In this document: positions 35,676 through 48,190 of the stretch, one piece after another
Position numbering within the stretch: position 1 is the stretch's first letter
Layout of the letters: each line of letters opens with the position of its first letter
Source: Pinus tabuliformis
Taxonomy: Eukaryota > Streptophyta > Pinopsida > Pinales > Pinaceae
Direction: 5' to 3'
Assembly: GCA_031772625.1 (NCBI GenBank)
Contig: CM062816.1
Location: 1,673,795,078-1,673,859,077 of the forward strand
DNA length: 64,000 bases
The notes under the pieces: model-generated
What the model saw: the letters and a program-made list of their open reading frames with translations, nothing else
Told to the model about the DNA's origin: nothing
The model's database searches: none
Position numbers and translations under genes: made by a program

Positions 35676-36239
35676 AGTTGCTTTTTCAAAAAGCACATGT
35701 AACTTATGTTTTAAAGTTTATGTAAAAGTGTTCTCACCCATTATAAAAAGTGAGTCACTTATAATTCTAAAGTCTCTTTATCTTTCATTTAAGTTACAAT
35801 TTAATGGGTAGCTCATCAAGTACCATTGTAAAAGTGACTTTAACTTATTTATAAAAGTGAGCCACATAATTTTTTTTTAAAGTAAGTTAATTAGATTATT
35901 TTTGGAAAGCCGGGGGATTTTGTTTTTAAATATAACATTATCATTAATTTCCACACATTCACGCACTTCATTGGAATCTTCAACAACTTTTCTTCAAAAA
36001 GCCATAACTTCTTCATCCAGAAGTCGTTTTCAAAACTATTTTTTTTTAATCAGCCTAATTTTTCGAGATCTTTCCATTGGAACACTTTGTCTTAGCATCT
36101 ACGGCTTCAGTTTATGTTAAAATAGAAAGTCCATGCCAACTTGTTCTTGAGAGCACCATCTACTTCTAATGGTGGCCCTACATTGTGTATTTAATTAGAA
36201 GTAAAGGTCTTTACAGAATAGCCTTAGGTTAAGAAAACA

Positions 36240-39200
36240 AACCTGAAGATGAAGATAAGGAAACCAAATGGGAAAATAGGCAAGATCAAGCACCTGGGTT
36301 TATAGGGATGTCTATTTCTCCAGACCTTAGATTCGATATTGTAGAACTTGATACTCCTAATGAAGCAATGAAACAACTCACTAAAGTTTTTGGAATTAAA
36401 AAAGAAATTGGAGCCCATCAACTCAAAAATGATTTTCTTACATTGGACCCCAATAATTTTTCTTCCACTGAAGATTTTTTGTCCAAGTTCAAGACCCTTA
36501 GACTTCTCTTGGAAAGTGTTATGGTTAAGAAATAAGATGGTAGCCTTATCTCTTTCATTCTTACTAAGCTGGGACCAACCTACTTAGTGTTTGTTACCAC
36601 CTTCCATTCTACTAGAGAAGCCTTTATTTCTCAAGGACAAGACTACAAGTCCCACTCTTTTGATGCCTTTTGTGATTCTTTAATAACAGAACAAGAAAAG
36701 CTGTTATATCTTGGTCTTCCTAATCTTGGAAACTCTTCTAAGAAAGCCTTAGCCGCTCGATAGCAACCAAATTCAAAGAATCCTAAGAAGTAGTATCCTA
36801 AAAGGAATGGTCCTAAACCGAACAAGGGTCCTAAGAAATTTCAATCTCAAAATGAAAAATCATTTCAACAAAACGATAAGGAAATTAAAAACAAAGGGAA
36901 GAATAACGATAGAGATTGCCACTTTTGTAATCGATATGGCCACTTATAATCCAAATGCTTTAAGAAGATGGAACCCTTAGACGCGGCAATGAAGAAGCTA
37001 AATGTCCATTTGGAGCACTCTTCAACTTCAACTTCATCTTCAGGAATAACACTTTCTGCATGTGGTTGTCAAGCATCTCGGTTTGGTTATGCACTAAATG
37101 TATCTTCTTATTCTCATCCTCATCAGTGACTCATTGATTATGGAGCTTCTTATCACATGGTCAAAAACAAATCCATGTTTTCTTCTTTAAATTATTGTAA
37201 CACCAAAAACATATATGTTGGTGGTGATAGATCTCTTAGTGTTGTAGGGACTGGAAATGTTCATCTAGACAATGGTCAATTTAATGATGTATTATGTGTT
37301 CCAACCTTATCGTGCAACCTTCTATCTGTATATCAAATAACTCATTCCGGTGAAGGTAAAATCGTTGAATTTTCACCTCACAATGTTGCAATTGAGGACC
37401 TAAGAGATCCTAGACAGATTTTAGCTACTGGCATTACTGATGATTCTACAAGGTTGTATAAGTTTAACAACTTTGGGTCATCAAACCTTCCCTCGGTATT
37501 TGTTGCTCATAATGATGAAGTGAGAAAACATTGGCGTGAGCAATTTGGTCACTTAAACTATCGCTCCCTTCAGAATCTATGTAATGAAAATATGGTGATA
37601 GATCTTCCAATGGTATCTTGCAGAGATGGTGTTTGTTTCGGATGTGTACTTAGAAAACATCATCAGGATAGTTTTGAAAAATGTGCCTCTTGGCATGCCT
37701 CAACCCCTTTACAACTTCTGCATATTTATTTATGTGGTCCACTTCCATTTGTTTCATTCTCTGGCTACAAGTATTTCTTAACTTTCATTGATGATTTCTC
37801 CAGACACACTTGGGCATACTTCTTAAAACTCAAGAGTGAAGTATTTAACATGTTCCTAGCCTTTAAGGGATTTGTTGAAAAACAATCTAGACACCAAATT
37901 CTTAAGCTAAGATATAATAATGGTGGAGAATATGTTAGCAACGAATTCAACAACGTTTTCACTAAGAATGGAATTCAAATGCAACATATTGTTCCATATA
38001 CTCCACAAAAAAATGGTGTAGCTAAAAGGAAGAATTACACCTTAAAGGAAATTGGTAATTGTATGCTTCAATCTAAAGGACTTAGTCTTAAATTTTGGGC
38101 AGAAGCAATTAACTGTGCAAATTAGATAGTAAATCACACTCCTGCTAAGGTTTTAAATAATATCACTCCAGAAGAAGCATGGAGCTCAATTAAACTAGAT
38201 GTAAGTCACTTTCGTGCTTTTGGAAGTGAAGCATGGGCCCATATTCTAGATGAGAATATTTCTTCTTCAGATGATGACAGTGATGATGATAATCCTCCTC
38301 CACCTTCTCAGGATCCTCCTTCAGCTCCTCAACTTCTAAAATGGGTCTGTGTTACTAAGGATGCAATAGGTTCACTTTCCAGTGATCCTATAGATCAACG
38401 ACGTACACATTCTTAGTTCGATAGAACCTCTTCTTTACTAGTTCAAGCTTTAGCGAATTATCATCCTGACAACTTTGCAAAAGCTTCAGGCCATCCAGAT
38501 TGGGACGCAGCTATGAATGAAGAATATCATTCATTATTGGACAATGATACATGGTATCTTGTTCCTCTTCCAAAGGGATGAAAACTTGTTAGATGCAAAT
38601 GCGTTTCCAGAAAAAAGTGTGGATCAGATGGAAAAGTTGATAAACATAAAGCTCATTTTGCTGTTAAGGGATTTTCACAAGTTGAAGGCATTGACTATAC
38701 TGAAACCCTCTCCCGTGTTGCAAAAATAAACTTTATCTACCTTGTTATTTCCTTTGTTGCCTCTTTCAAATGGGAAGTCGATAAGATTAATGTTAAATCT
38801 ACCTTCTTGCATGGGGACTTGCATGAAGAAATTTATATGGAACAACCTACTGGCTTTATACAAATAGACTCCAACCTTGTATGTTGGCTTAAGAAATCCC
38901 TTTATGGTCTCAAGCAAGCCCCTCGGACTTGCTATGCCAAAATGTATAGCTTTCTTTTAGAAGTTGGCTTTTCTAGGTGCAATTCTAACAATACTGTCTA
39001 CACAAAGAAAGTGGGCAAGTCTCTTATCATTGTTGTTCTTTATGTTGATGATATTATCCTTACTCGTAGTGATCCAAACCTTATAAACCATTTGAAGTCT
39101 AGCCTTAAAAAGAAGTTTGAAATGACAAAATTAGGACACCTGCATTATTTTATTGGTCTTGAAGTCTTGCAATCCAAGGAAGGTTTTTCCCTTTCCCAGT

Positions 39201-39960
39201 CCAAGTATGCCTATGATCTTCTATGCCATTTTCACGTGGAAGACTATAAGCCAACTCCTTCTCCCTTTCAGTCTCAAGCCAAACTTTCAGTCACTTGTAC
39301 TTCCACTAAAGTTGAAACTGTCAACTTGTAGGAAAACTTTTGTATGTGACCCCTACTCGTCCTGACCTTTCCTTTGTTGTTGACCTTATTGCTTGGTTTA
39401 TGAAAAACCCACAAGAAAGTCATTGGAAAGAAGCTAAAAGAATACTTCGTTATGTTCGTACAGTTTAGTTTGGTATTCATTACACTGCACAAGCATCTCC
39501 TCTATTGGTTGGTTTCACTGATTCCGATTGGGTTGGTGACCCTGATAATCGGAAGTCTACTATAGGTTATGTGTTCACTCTTGGTTCAGGACCTCTTACA
39601 TGGGCTTATAAGAAACAAAGTGCCATTTCTCTTTCTTCAGCAGAAGCAGAGTATCGTGGTATCATAGAAGCTGGTAAGGAAGCGTTGTTGCTTCGTCAGA
39701 TCCTATTAGATTTTGGCTTTCAGAAGCAGCATCTGACTACACTTTGGTGTGATAATCAAAGTGCCATTCAACTATGCAAATATTCAGTGTGACATCAGCG
39801 CAACAAACACATTGAACTGCATATGCATTTCATCATAAAGCTCATTCATGACCATATTCTTGAAGTGCAATATTGTTCAACAGATGATCAAGTTGCAGAC
39901 ATCTTTACAAAGGCTCTCATAGAGGCGAAGTTTACTAAACTTTGATTTATGGTTGGAGTT
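36240..39960 (+). other. gag-pol coding region of copia element (fossil)
   Basis: Gag with one CCHC knuckle, protease, integrase, reverse transcriptase and RNase H are recognisable in the Ty1/copia order. Several breaks make it non-functional. The exact copia lineage (Ale-like or other) cannot be told by eye. Confidence 0.85.
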
Positions 39961-40055
39961 CAGGAAGTTCTCACTAAGGGGGGATAGGCTCTATTGCCTC
40001 CTTGCTTCTCCTATTGTGTCATATTTGTACATACTTCAATCTTATCCCAATTTTT

Positions 40056-40068
40056 TCTTAAGGGGGCA
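40056..40068 (+). promoter_or_regulatory. Polypurine tract of copia element
   Basis: CTTAAGGGGGCA lies directly before the TGTTAGG start of the 3' LTR. A second purine run, AAGGGGGGATAGG, lies ~80 bases upstream. Confidence 0.7.
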
Positions 40069-40506
40069 TGTTAGGATATTCCGACACATAGGAAATAATT
40101 AAGTATAACTTGGTCTAGTGTAGAGTTAGGTAAAGTGTGTTTCTTTACTATGTACTTTTGTAAATTACAATCCGACGGTCATGATATGTAGTGATCCGAC
40201 GGTTCATTCTCTCCTCGGTATTACCAAAACTTGATCCGTGGCTTAACACTCGATTCATCCATGATCTCTATTTAAAGAGCATGGAGGGTCATTTGTAGGG
40301 TAACCATTCATGAGAGAAGCTTATGTAAATTTTCATTCTTTTATTAATATATTGCCTGAGCTGGCCGCGTTAGCTTAGGCCATGGACTGTTTCCCTCTTT
40401 TAAAATTTTAACCACGTCAAGAATACGGGTGTATTGATGTGTGATCTGTTTGTGAGTGGTGTCCTTTCGTGTTCTATCTGAGGAACTTACCTTGTAAATT
40501 CCAACA
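40069..40506 (+). repeat. 3' LTR of copia element
   Basis: 438 bp, TGTTAGG to TTCCAACA, followed by TSD AAATT (40,507-40,511). Confidence 0.9.
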
Positions 40507-40511
40507 AAATT
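40507..40511. repeat. Target-site duplication AAATT, right copy
   Basis: Matches 34,524-34,528. Confidence 0.9.
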
Positions 40512-41704
40512 AAGAAATTTAAAAGGAACTTGCTATTATATGTTTACCTTTTGTGTGGGGTGATCTCCCAATTCACTTTGACTCTTGTTTGTAGTTTTGT
40601 TCATATAAATATTTCCTTATCAAAATAAAAGTCAAATTATCATAGTAATTGAGTTGTTTAATGATAATTTTGTAATTAATATGTTTAATTATGTTATTAA
40701 TATATTTTATTTTATAGTTGTAAGAGGTATTATTATATGGCGTTGTGATTTTTTTTAAATCATTCATATCCTAGAGTTGAGCCTCTTAATGCAGCATAGT
40801 CCACCTAAATCTATTAAGTCGTCCTTTATTTCCAAGTCTATACATCGAAATCAACCGAAGTCCATCAAAAAATTTCTTGAATTCATCTCAAATGTGCATA
40901 ATGCGTATGACTACTTCCAAGTCCATCTGATGTTGCGTCCATCTTGTTCACCCCCATATGTTTCCAGCTATGAGTAAACTATCTAAGTCATCCCAATGGC
41001 ACCAAACAATTCACCCAAGTGTGATGTGTACATATCAATGTGTTCCCAAGGTGCATGCACTAATTTCGATCCATGGATATCTATGCTAGAAAACATTTTT
41101 GTCATCGGTTGCAATACTAAAATGGGTGTGTCCATTTTGTCATTAGTGACACGACAAAAATGTGGACCACCTAACTTTGTTACTACATATAGTCCAAGCG
41201 CCCAAACTAGTGAACCTTCTATCCCAACCTTGTCCATCACTGTTTTTTTGCATATGAGGTTACTCCATGAGGGCTTCTTCTTGTTGATCAATAACTTATC
41301 ATGTTCATTTATAAAGAAAGTTTTAATTGTAAAAAATAAAGTCAATATATTATAAGTATTGAAGCATGAGTGATGTGAGATATCAATGGATTTATATATC
41401 TTGGAGGTATAAATAAAGATATATAGTAATAATAATAAAAAATATTTTCTAAAAATATATTAACGGAAAGTTTAACAAAAATATTTTAAAAGCTCTCTAA
41501 AAAAATAAAAGATATCTTTAATATCTCACATATATATGTCATAAGTTTATTGAATAAAAAACCATGACAACCTCATTTGCCTTTATTCACAAAGTTCACC
41601 TCCATTCTTTTTTTATTATACACCAATAATATAAGCTCATTGGTCTATGTTATGCCTTAGATGAATTAAGCTACACAAAACTAAGTCTTATAACCATCAT
41701 TAGT
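40512..41704 (+). other. Conserved inter-gene segment upstream of gene A, unit 4
   Basis: Repeats 16,871-18,050. The stretch 40,983-41,355 is open on both strands for ~119 codons. The + reading (KCDVYISMCSQGACTNFDPW) and the minus reading (GLYVVTKLGGPHFCRVTNDK) both look protein-like. In units 2 and 5 neither remains open, so I do not call a gene. Confidence 0.4.
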
Positions 41705-42043
41705 CGACCATGTCCTTCAATACTAATGAATTACCAAAACGGTGATGCAACAAGGTGTCTAAAGCCACTCAAGGGAAGGACCTTACACACAAATTCTATG
41801 CGTTGGGTTATAAATGATCATGCAACACCCAAATTGGCCACACGTCGACCACAATTTTCATAAAATAATTAAGTGGTTGACTATAAATATATAAACGCGT
41901 TCTTCCCGAATCAAGAAGTCCGTGCGAAACGAACTTGTTCCAATGGAGGATTGTGTTATTTCTGAAATCGCCAATTCAGTGGTGCGAGCCTCTGTAATTT
42001 ATATCGAGTACCGCGAAACTATTTTATATTGAATTAAATAGGC
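41705..42043 (+). promoter_or_regulatory. Promoter and leader of gene A, unit 4
   Basis: TATA box TATAAATATATAAAC at 41,882-41,896, ~150 bases before the likely ATG at 42,044. The flanks are conserved with 810-988 and 6,930-7,015 in unit 1. This is the only uninterrupted copy of the A promoter in the window. Confidence 0.5.
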
Positions 42044-43436
42044 ATGGGTACGAATCTAGCGGTTGCCATGGAAATGAAAAAGGAAATGGCGATGGAAACG
42101 GTACCTGAGAAGTATATGGACATCATCAGGGGAGAATTTTCTTATGATCCAGTGCGATTACCGTTGGAGCAAGACGCCACCCAGCTTCTCTACAACAGAA
42201 ACACGCCACAGACCATTTGGGAAATTGAATGGGATGCCCGAAATCCTCTTACTCGAGAGTGGTTTGATATTAAAAGAGCCATCTAATTCCAAAGGGAATT
42301 GAGAAAAGAAATGAAGCAATATATTAAACTTCACGGACTGCCTTCAAATACTGTAATTGCCAACTATTCAAAAATTCTGGACAAAGGAGAGGTGAATCGA
42401 TGTTTAATGATGTTGCGTAAATCTGTTGCACGGAAGCGGATAACAGAGAAGTAATGGGTGAAAATATGGAAGAAAGTGAATATAGTTGGCTTGTTTTGCG
42501 GGTTTCATTCTCAGAACATAAAAACCTTCATATCTGTAAATGGCTTGAGATATTTCAAAAAACTCATTGGCAAAACATTAAGAGAAAAGGAAGCCAAAGA
42601 AGCTGCCTTGAATGTGGGTAAGGAAATAGTGATAGTGAGGGTCGCCGACGTCATAATAAATGGAGTGAGATCACGCGGAGAAAGCCCAACGGAATTCTTG
42701 GGAATCTTAAAGAAAATTAAAAGGGACATGTGATTTCAGGTTTAATGAGCATTCTCACCGATGTTTATAGGAATAATCAAGGCTATACGAAAATCCAGTC
42801 CTCGATTCTGTGAGTATTTGATGAGATTGTAGCGCAGGTGGTTAGAAGCCTAGCCCAGCCGTGCTGCTGGGATATCCTTGTGCCCTAAAGATATTGTGTC
42901 AAACGAATGCAGCGGATATCAGCAGCGAAGACTTGAATCACAGGATTGCTATTCTGAGAACAACGGGGGTTTCTCTTTTATTTTTCAAAAGGATGTATGG
43001 AAGAGCACTATGCAATGCTGTAACCATTTGCATCTCTAGATAAATTGAGCGATCAAAGGAGATGAGTGGCCTTAAGGAGGGGAAAATTGTTGAAGCTCAG
43101 GTGCAATCGCAGCCTAATTCTGAGGCCCTTGAAATGGGTGTTCTTCTTCTTAGGGTATACTCATGGAATAAAGTCAATTAGCTGCTTTCGTTCTCTGACG
43201 AGGTTTGGACATAATCAAGGAGATGGTTCATATGTTTGAACGTTTAAATGAGGAGGAGATGGAATCTCAGAAGTTTTGCGGCCCCATATATGTAAATGAC
43301 TGCGAAATGGTTGATTGTGTTCATTACAGAATCATAAAAGATGGATTGGCCATCAACGAAGCCATAAGCAAAAAATAAGTTATATCGTTGGATGCCGAGG
43401 CTCCATAAATTCATTAGTGGTCAGATCTGCAAATAA
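42044..43436 (+). pseudogene. Gene A, unit 4: full-length but broken copy of an unknown gene
   Basis: The frame opens at ATG 42,044 (MGTNLAVAMEMKKEM, then YMDIIRGEFSYDPVRLPLEQ, LLYNRNTPQTIWEIE). It continues in pieces: LRKEMKQYIKLHGLPSNTV; a middle domain NIKTFISVNGLRYFKKLIGK ... VADVIINGVRSRG (~42,500-42,690); MYGRALCNAVTICISR; and the C-terminal domain to TAA 43,434-43,436. Compared with unit 5, a 2-base insertion near 42,285 and further frame changes break it. It looks helical throughout, with no signal peptide or membrane segment. No family recognised. The gene appears intron-poor. Confidence 0.6.
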
Positions 43437-43758
43437 ATGATTCCTTCTTGGTATTTTGCGATTTTTACCAACGACATCTTTCTCACTTTTGTTAACGTTG
43501 TATACTTCTACAAACCTTCTGAATATTGTTCTTAGATGCCTCATATTGTGAATTTTAAGTCTTTGTCTTAGAACTGTTAATTTTTTGTTGACAGGGTTTT
43601 TGTCGTGGGATTTCCACCTATCGTATCCATTGATTTTCCATTAGTTACTATTAAAACATATTTTTTTGTTGACATGGTTTTTGTCGTGGGATTTCCACCT
43701 ATCGTATCCATTGATTTTCCATTAGTTACTATTAAAACATATGAAAGTCTTGTTAGCA
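43437..43758 (+). other. 3' flank of gene A, unit 4, with 81-bp tandem duplication
   Basis: The stretch GTTGACA(G/T)GGTTTTTGTCG to TTAAAACATA occurs twice, starting at 43,587 and 43,668 (period 81). Units 2, 3 and 5 have one copy. Confidence 0.75.
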
Positions 43759-43764
43759 GTTATA

Positions 43765-44135
43765 CACTATAAGAAAAAGGGGTTTGAAGACCATATTTAA
43801 AATATTTTTTCTGGAAAATTTTCTTTAGATTGACATAAAATAAAAATTGTGTATTGTCGTAAATATTGCTTTTATGTCTGTGTCAAATTATTGTCTTATG
43901 TTAATTGTTGTTTCTTAAGAGATAATTTCATTTTTTCTTTATAAAGACAATACGTCTTTAATCCTAGCTAGTGTCTCTCTTGAGAAAAAAATTGTATTTT
44001 TAAAGACAAAGAAATATTATTTTTGTCTCTTTATAGACTATAAAACAATCAATCTAGAAAAATATCTCACCATTGAAATAAATTAATATAAAGTTTATTT
44101 AATTAAAAATAAACTACACATCATTGATTAATTCA
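43765..44135 (+). repeat. CACTA-like terminus and subterminal repeats, unit 4
   Basis: CACTATAAGAAAAAGGGG is the best terminus of the family, followed by AAGACCATATTTAAA and repeated TTTAAAGACA/TTGTCTC motifs. The CACTA start, A-rich second part and subterminal direct/inverted repeats fit En/Spm elements. The other end was not located. Confidence 0.45.
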
Positions 44136-44139
44136 TGTT

Positions 44140-44207
44140 AGGGCAAAGTGGAATTGCATCAATCTTATTCTTACAAGTCAAGTGCTATTCCATTGAGCTA
44201 GCACCCT
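44140..44207 (-). pseudogene. tRNA-like sequence, unit 4
   Basis: The minus strand folds with acceptor AGGGTGC/TTGCCCT (six of seven pairs), A-box TAGCTCAATGG and a B-box-like GATGCAATTCC. The anticodon arm is weaker than in unit 3. Confidence 0.4.
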
Positions 44208-44209
44208 TT

Positions 44210-45985
44210 AAAGAATTATGTGAGGAATTATCACACTCCTTGAAATTTCATATATAGGTTGTTATTTAAAAAAAACAAGACGAGGAACTGTTTACCATCA
44301 TAATTGACAAGCTAATTAGAAAAAGCTTATTCATTTACATGAACACATGAAAAGCTTATTCATTTACATGAACACATGAAAAGACTACGACTTCCATGGA
44401 ATTGCAAATCTCCAATAAAACCATAAGCAAACAAATACCAATTTGCTAGGACAAGACAAGGAACAACGCTTCAACTTATGGATATCGCATAGAACCTTAC
44501 ATATCTACCCATTGTGCCAACAAGAAGAGAAATAAGTGAACTAATTCTATGCATAGAATAATGTACTAGTATGCCATAAAAACAGTCACACTAGAGTTAT
44601 GACACACACAACAAAAATTAATCTTCAACTACTCAAAGATGGCCACAAAGTTGGATAGATTGATGACAGTGAGTTTTCAAGATACTTCAATAAGAAGGAA
44701 GAGGTTAGTTTAATTCACCTCAAATTTGAAATATATTAGTTTCCATCACAAGTGCAGAATCAACCTTAGCTTCACAAAAAATGATCATTTTTTATCCATT
44801 TGCAAAATGATAACATCCCACTAACAATATTTCAAAATTTCAGAAGCAACCTTCAGGAATGAGTGATTAAATATTTTCTTGGAGACCCAATGCTATATTA
44901 ACACCGATTTTGTTAAAAGGTTTTCAAACATCCCCAAAACCATCAAGGAACATTTCCAAGACCTCTGTCTTTTTGGTAGGAAACATTTAAGCAACCATGG
45001 ATATATACTAAGTCTCCCACGTTCTTTGGGACATCTCTTTACAAAAAACGCTCGAGAAATGCATGGGCACATTAAAAAAAATAGATAGAATTGCTTGTTG
45101 GTAGTATGGGTTCCAAGATAACATTAAAAAAAATAGATAGAATTGCTTGTTGGTATATGGTTTCCCTTTCTCTTATCCTCAGAATACTAATGCTGCAATT
45201 AGAGATTTGTTATAGATTTTTCACCTTCACACATTTTTTGGTTGAAACTATTTATGCCTTGAATAATTACAAGAAAACTGGTCAAAACGATTTATTCCAT
45301 GCATAGTTGCAAGAAAATACAGATGCCACAAAATAAGATATAAGCCAAAAAGCTGCATTTCTAAGGGAGTGAAGTACTCACCTTTTCATTATTTAGTGTG
45401 TCATAACCTAAACGTAATTTTAAAGTTTCCTTCTTTCTACAAATATTTTATGAGTCTTTTATCCATCTAAAGTAATTGAGAAGTGAATGAAGCTAATAAT
45501 ATTACAAAATACCTTTACATATCCATGATGGGTGGGCTAATACCAAAATTTGCCTCATGTTAAACTTTGCTTGGTTTCAAGTCAAATTTTAATATAACTT
45601 GTTGTCAATAGATACATATCTACACACCATAGGTAGCCTCTAGCATGTAACAAAATAGATACATACCTAGACATTGTAGGCAACCTGTTAAGCCTCGAAT
45701 ATGCCCATTTATCCACCGTACAACACATTATTCATAACCTAAATTTCTATACTTCTACACTCATTTCATATCATTATTTGAAAACTTGCTACCAATTCAT
45801 ATTATACACTTTGTGGTTGATTATCATTATTTTTCTCAGCTTTTCTATTCTTAGAGATAATTTTTCATGATTTAGTAATGATAGTTTTTGCTAAGTTCAT
45901 TTGTTGCATGGTTCCATTGCCAAAATTCTTCATGAATCAATTAAATTAAGTTGCTACAATTTAAAATCTCAAGTTGTGATCAAAT
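44210..45985 (+). other. Unit spacer S1, unit 4, with gene remnant 44,879-45,088
   Basis: Repeats 7,196-8,960. The frame CYINTDFVKRFSNIPKTIKEHF, RKHLSNHGYI matches unit 3. Two private tandem duplications are present: 29 bp at ~44,323-44,380 and 52 bp at ~45,070-45,173. Confidence 0.45.
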
Positions 45986-45989
45986 GGAA

Positions 45990-46462
45990 AAGAATCTAAA
46001 GATTTTGAGAGTTAGAGCTTGTTCAAAATACCCTTATTCGTTGAAATTGTTCGTCAAAATTCATCACCAAGAAGAAGTTATGTTCAAAAAATTTTTAAGT
46101 ATATAATGAGTGGCTGCGTAAGTACAAAATAACTAAATGGTTTCGATTCTAAATGTTTTTTGGTCCACGTGGAGGACGACAATTTTGATGAATTTCTTTG
46201 TGCTAAACATGGAAACAGGTCATCCATCCATGCAATGATCAGGATGAACCGAACCATCACCCATTTGAAGGCTCTCTAGGAGATTGCATGTGGCCTCCTT
46301 TAGCCTTTTGTTGTATTTTCTTTTGCTAGTCAAATAGTTATGTTGTATTTTCATCGACAATTCAATATAAAGTTGATTCTCTCCATGTACACTCGGAGAA
46401 GAGAAGGATAAGATGGTTTTTTTGTAAGAAGTTTTATCTCAGACAATATTGGCATATGACAT
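45990..46462 (-). pseudogene. Gene remnant C, unit 4
   Basis: Minus strand from ATG 46,462: MSYANIV, a stop, DKTSYKKTILSFSSPSVHGE, NQLYIELSMK, LLESLQMGDGSVHPDH, then a stop. Two stops within 80 codons show it is broken. Confidence 0.4.
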
Positions 46463-46469
46463 TGCACTT

Positions 46470-47898
46470 ATTTTTGAATTTTAATACAAAACTTGATTCG
46501 ACAGTAATCTATGTGAATGTTATGGTTACATTTAGTTTTTAATCACATTGAATTAACTTAAACTTTCTCCAAGAGTGGAAAGGTCCCACCACCACCTATA
46601 AACAAGTTCTATAATTTGTTTAAATCATAAGATTTGTATGGAAAGTGTGATTTTCATCGAATGAATTGTTGTGTGGAATCCAGAATCATTTATGTACTTA
46701 AAAGTCTGTTTTTACATGTGAGTAAGAGCTATATTAAATAGTCATGCTTGAAATATAAATTGTTTATTTCAGTAATGCACACTGTGGAAAATAATTTCTA
46801 TCTGGAAGTGACTTAAGAATTGATTGGCACAAACTGAGAATGAAATAGATTTATTCGCTGTTTGTCTTTTGAAATTTCCAAGGTTATGTTGATACGAGGA
46901 ACATTTAAAATACAAAACTAAATAATTGATTGATTCCGGAGTTAGTTTATTTAAGAGTGAGGATTAATCGAATTGAATATTTCTTGAAAGATTGGTTATT
47001 GTAGTTATGACTCAGAGCCGGATTTGATTTTGAACTAAATATGTTGAAGCTGTGAGCATGGAAAATTGAATGAGGGTTGTGTGCTTAAATCCTTTATTTA
47101 TGTTTGAAAAGTAAACTGTTTATTGATTAACTTCATATGACGTGGGCTTTAGGATATCATAGGATAGATCTAAATGTAGGGATTCTATTTTGAGATCATT
47201 TGTTAATTAGATCTCATAATTCTCATCTTGTACACAAGACTGTAAGTTGACTTTAAATAAACACGATATCTTCAACTCGTTGCAAACTAACAAATTGTCT
47301 TGATCAATGATTTTGTTGCATAAATAATCCTTTTGTTACAGGTTTACCATGAGAATACTCAAAGCTGTTTCTTAATTGGATAAACCAGAGATTGATAATT
47401 CTATTTCTTTTAGATATGAATTGAAACTGATTCTGCACCTTACTGTTTCACTATAATTTCTTGTAACATTGCGTTTTGGAAATCAAGTATTTGGAAGCAA
47501 TGTTTACTTACTTTCCTTCGAAGCAATTTCACAGTGGTGATAAAGGTTAGTTTGAATGCTTATTTGATTTTTTTTAAGCATCCCATGAATTAGATTAGTT
47601 GAAGTCTTGTTTGTCCATTGCCGTTTAAGACCATTTGAATGAGAGTGAATTTTATTGGAATTAAGATTTAGCTTAAGTTTGGTATCATTTTAAATTAATT
47701 TTAGATTTTTGTAATTAGATTAAATAGATATTATTATTTAGAATAAGATTTTTATTTAGATCAAAATAATTTGAATAGTAATTTGTATTGCTTGGTCTAT
47801 GATTAATTAGAGTTCATTTCATTTGAACAGTGATTGGTATTTATTGAGCATGTTTTTATCAATGGAATTGTGTACATAAATAGTAAATTGATTTTCTC
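46470..47898. other. Unit spacer S2, unit 4
   Basis: Colinear with 9,430-10,814. No gene seen. Confidence 0.5.
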
Positions 47899-48190
47899 TC
47901 TTATGCAAGCACCTCACAAAATAGAAGAAAATATAGATCAATCACTTCAAAATCAGTCTATTTGAGGGGGAAACCTCCTTTAAATTACACAAATGAACAA
48001 TTCTTGGATGATACAAATAAAAAAATCTCTTTTCTATATATATGAGTCTAAGGGGTCACAATATAATTGAAGCAGACCTAACATTAATAATATAAGGGCA
48101 TAACAATAACAATAGTGGGCTTCTATGGGGCATAATAATAACAATATGGTACAATAGGGGCACAAAAATAACAATAAGGGCTATAATGAA
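47899..48190 (-). repeat. Old gypsy-family LTR remnant, unit 4
   Basis: Same content as 10,815-11,105, with a degraded start (TCTTATGCAAGC). Confidence 0.7.

Larger units (their letters stand above)
34529..40506 (+). mobile_element. Ty1/copia LTR retrotransposon
   Basis: A 5,978-bp element on the + strand with 438-bp LTRs, TSD, primer site and polypurine tract. Parts in order: long leader (to ~36,200); gag (~36,240-37,020) with zinc knuckle CHFCNRYGHL; protease-type motif (DYGASYHMV, ~37,140); integrase (GHLNYRSLQNLC, then FIDDFSRHTWAYF, ~37,540-38,130); reverse transcriptase (FLHGDLHEEIYM and YVDDIIL, ~38,800-39,060); RNase H (DSDWVGDPDNRKSTIGY and SSAEAEYRG, ~39,510-39,680). Integrase before RT fixes Ty1/copia. 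The LTRs differ at roughly 50 of 438 sites by eye, so it is old. It is broken in perhaps half a dozen places or more. Confidence 0.95.

Noticed and set aside
35902-36120. 72-codon frame in the copia leader
   Set aside because: Ser-rich, no motif, and upstream of gag; the leader is otherwise noncoding.
43765-46462. A complete CACTA transposon spanning the block 3' of gene A
   Set aside because: Only one terminus-like end could be found by eye, with no target duplication and no transposase; recorded as a finding instead of a called element.
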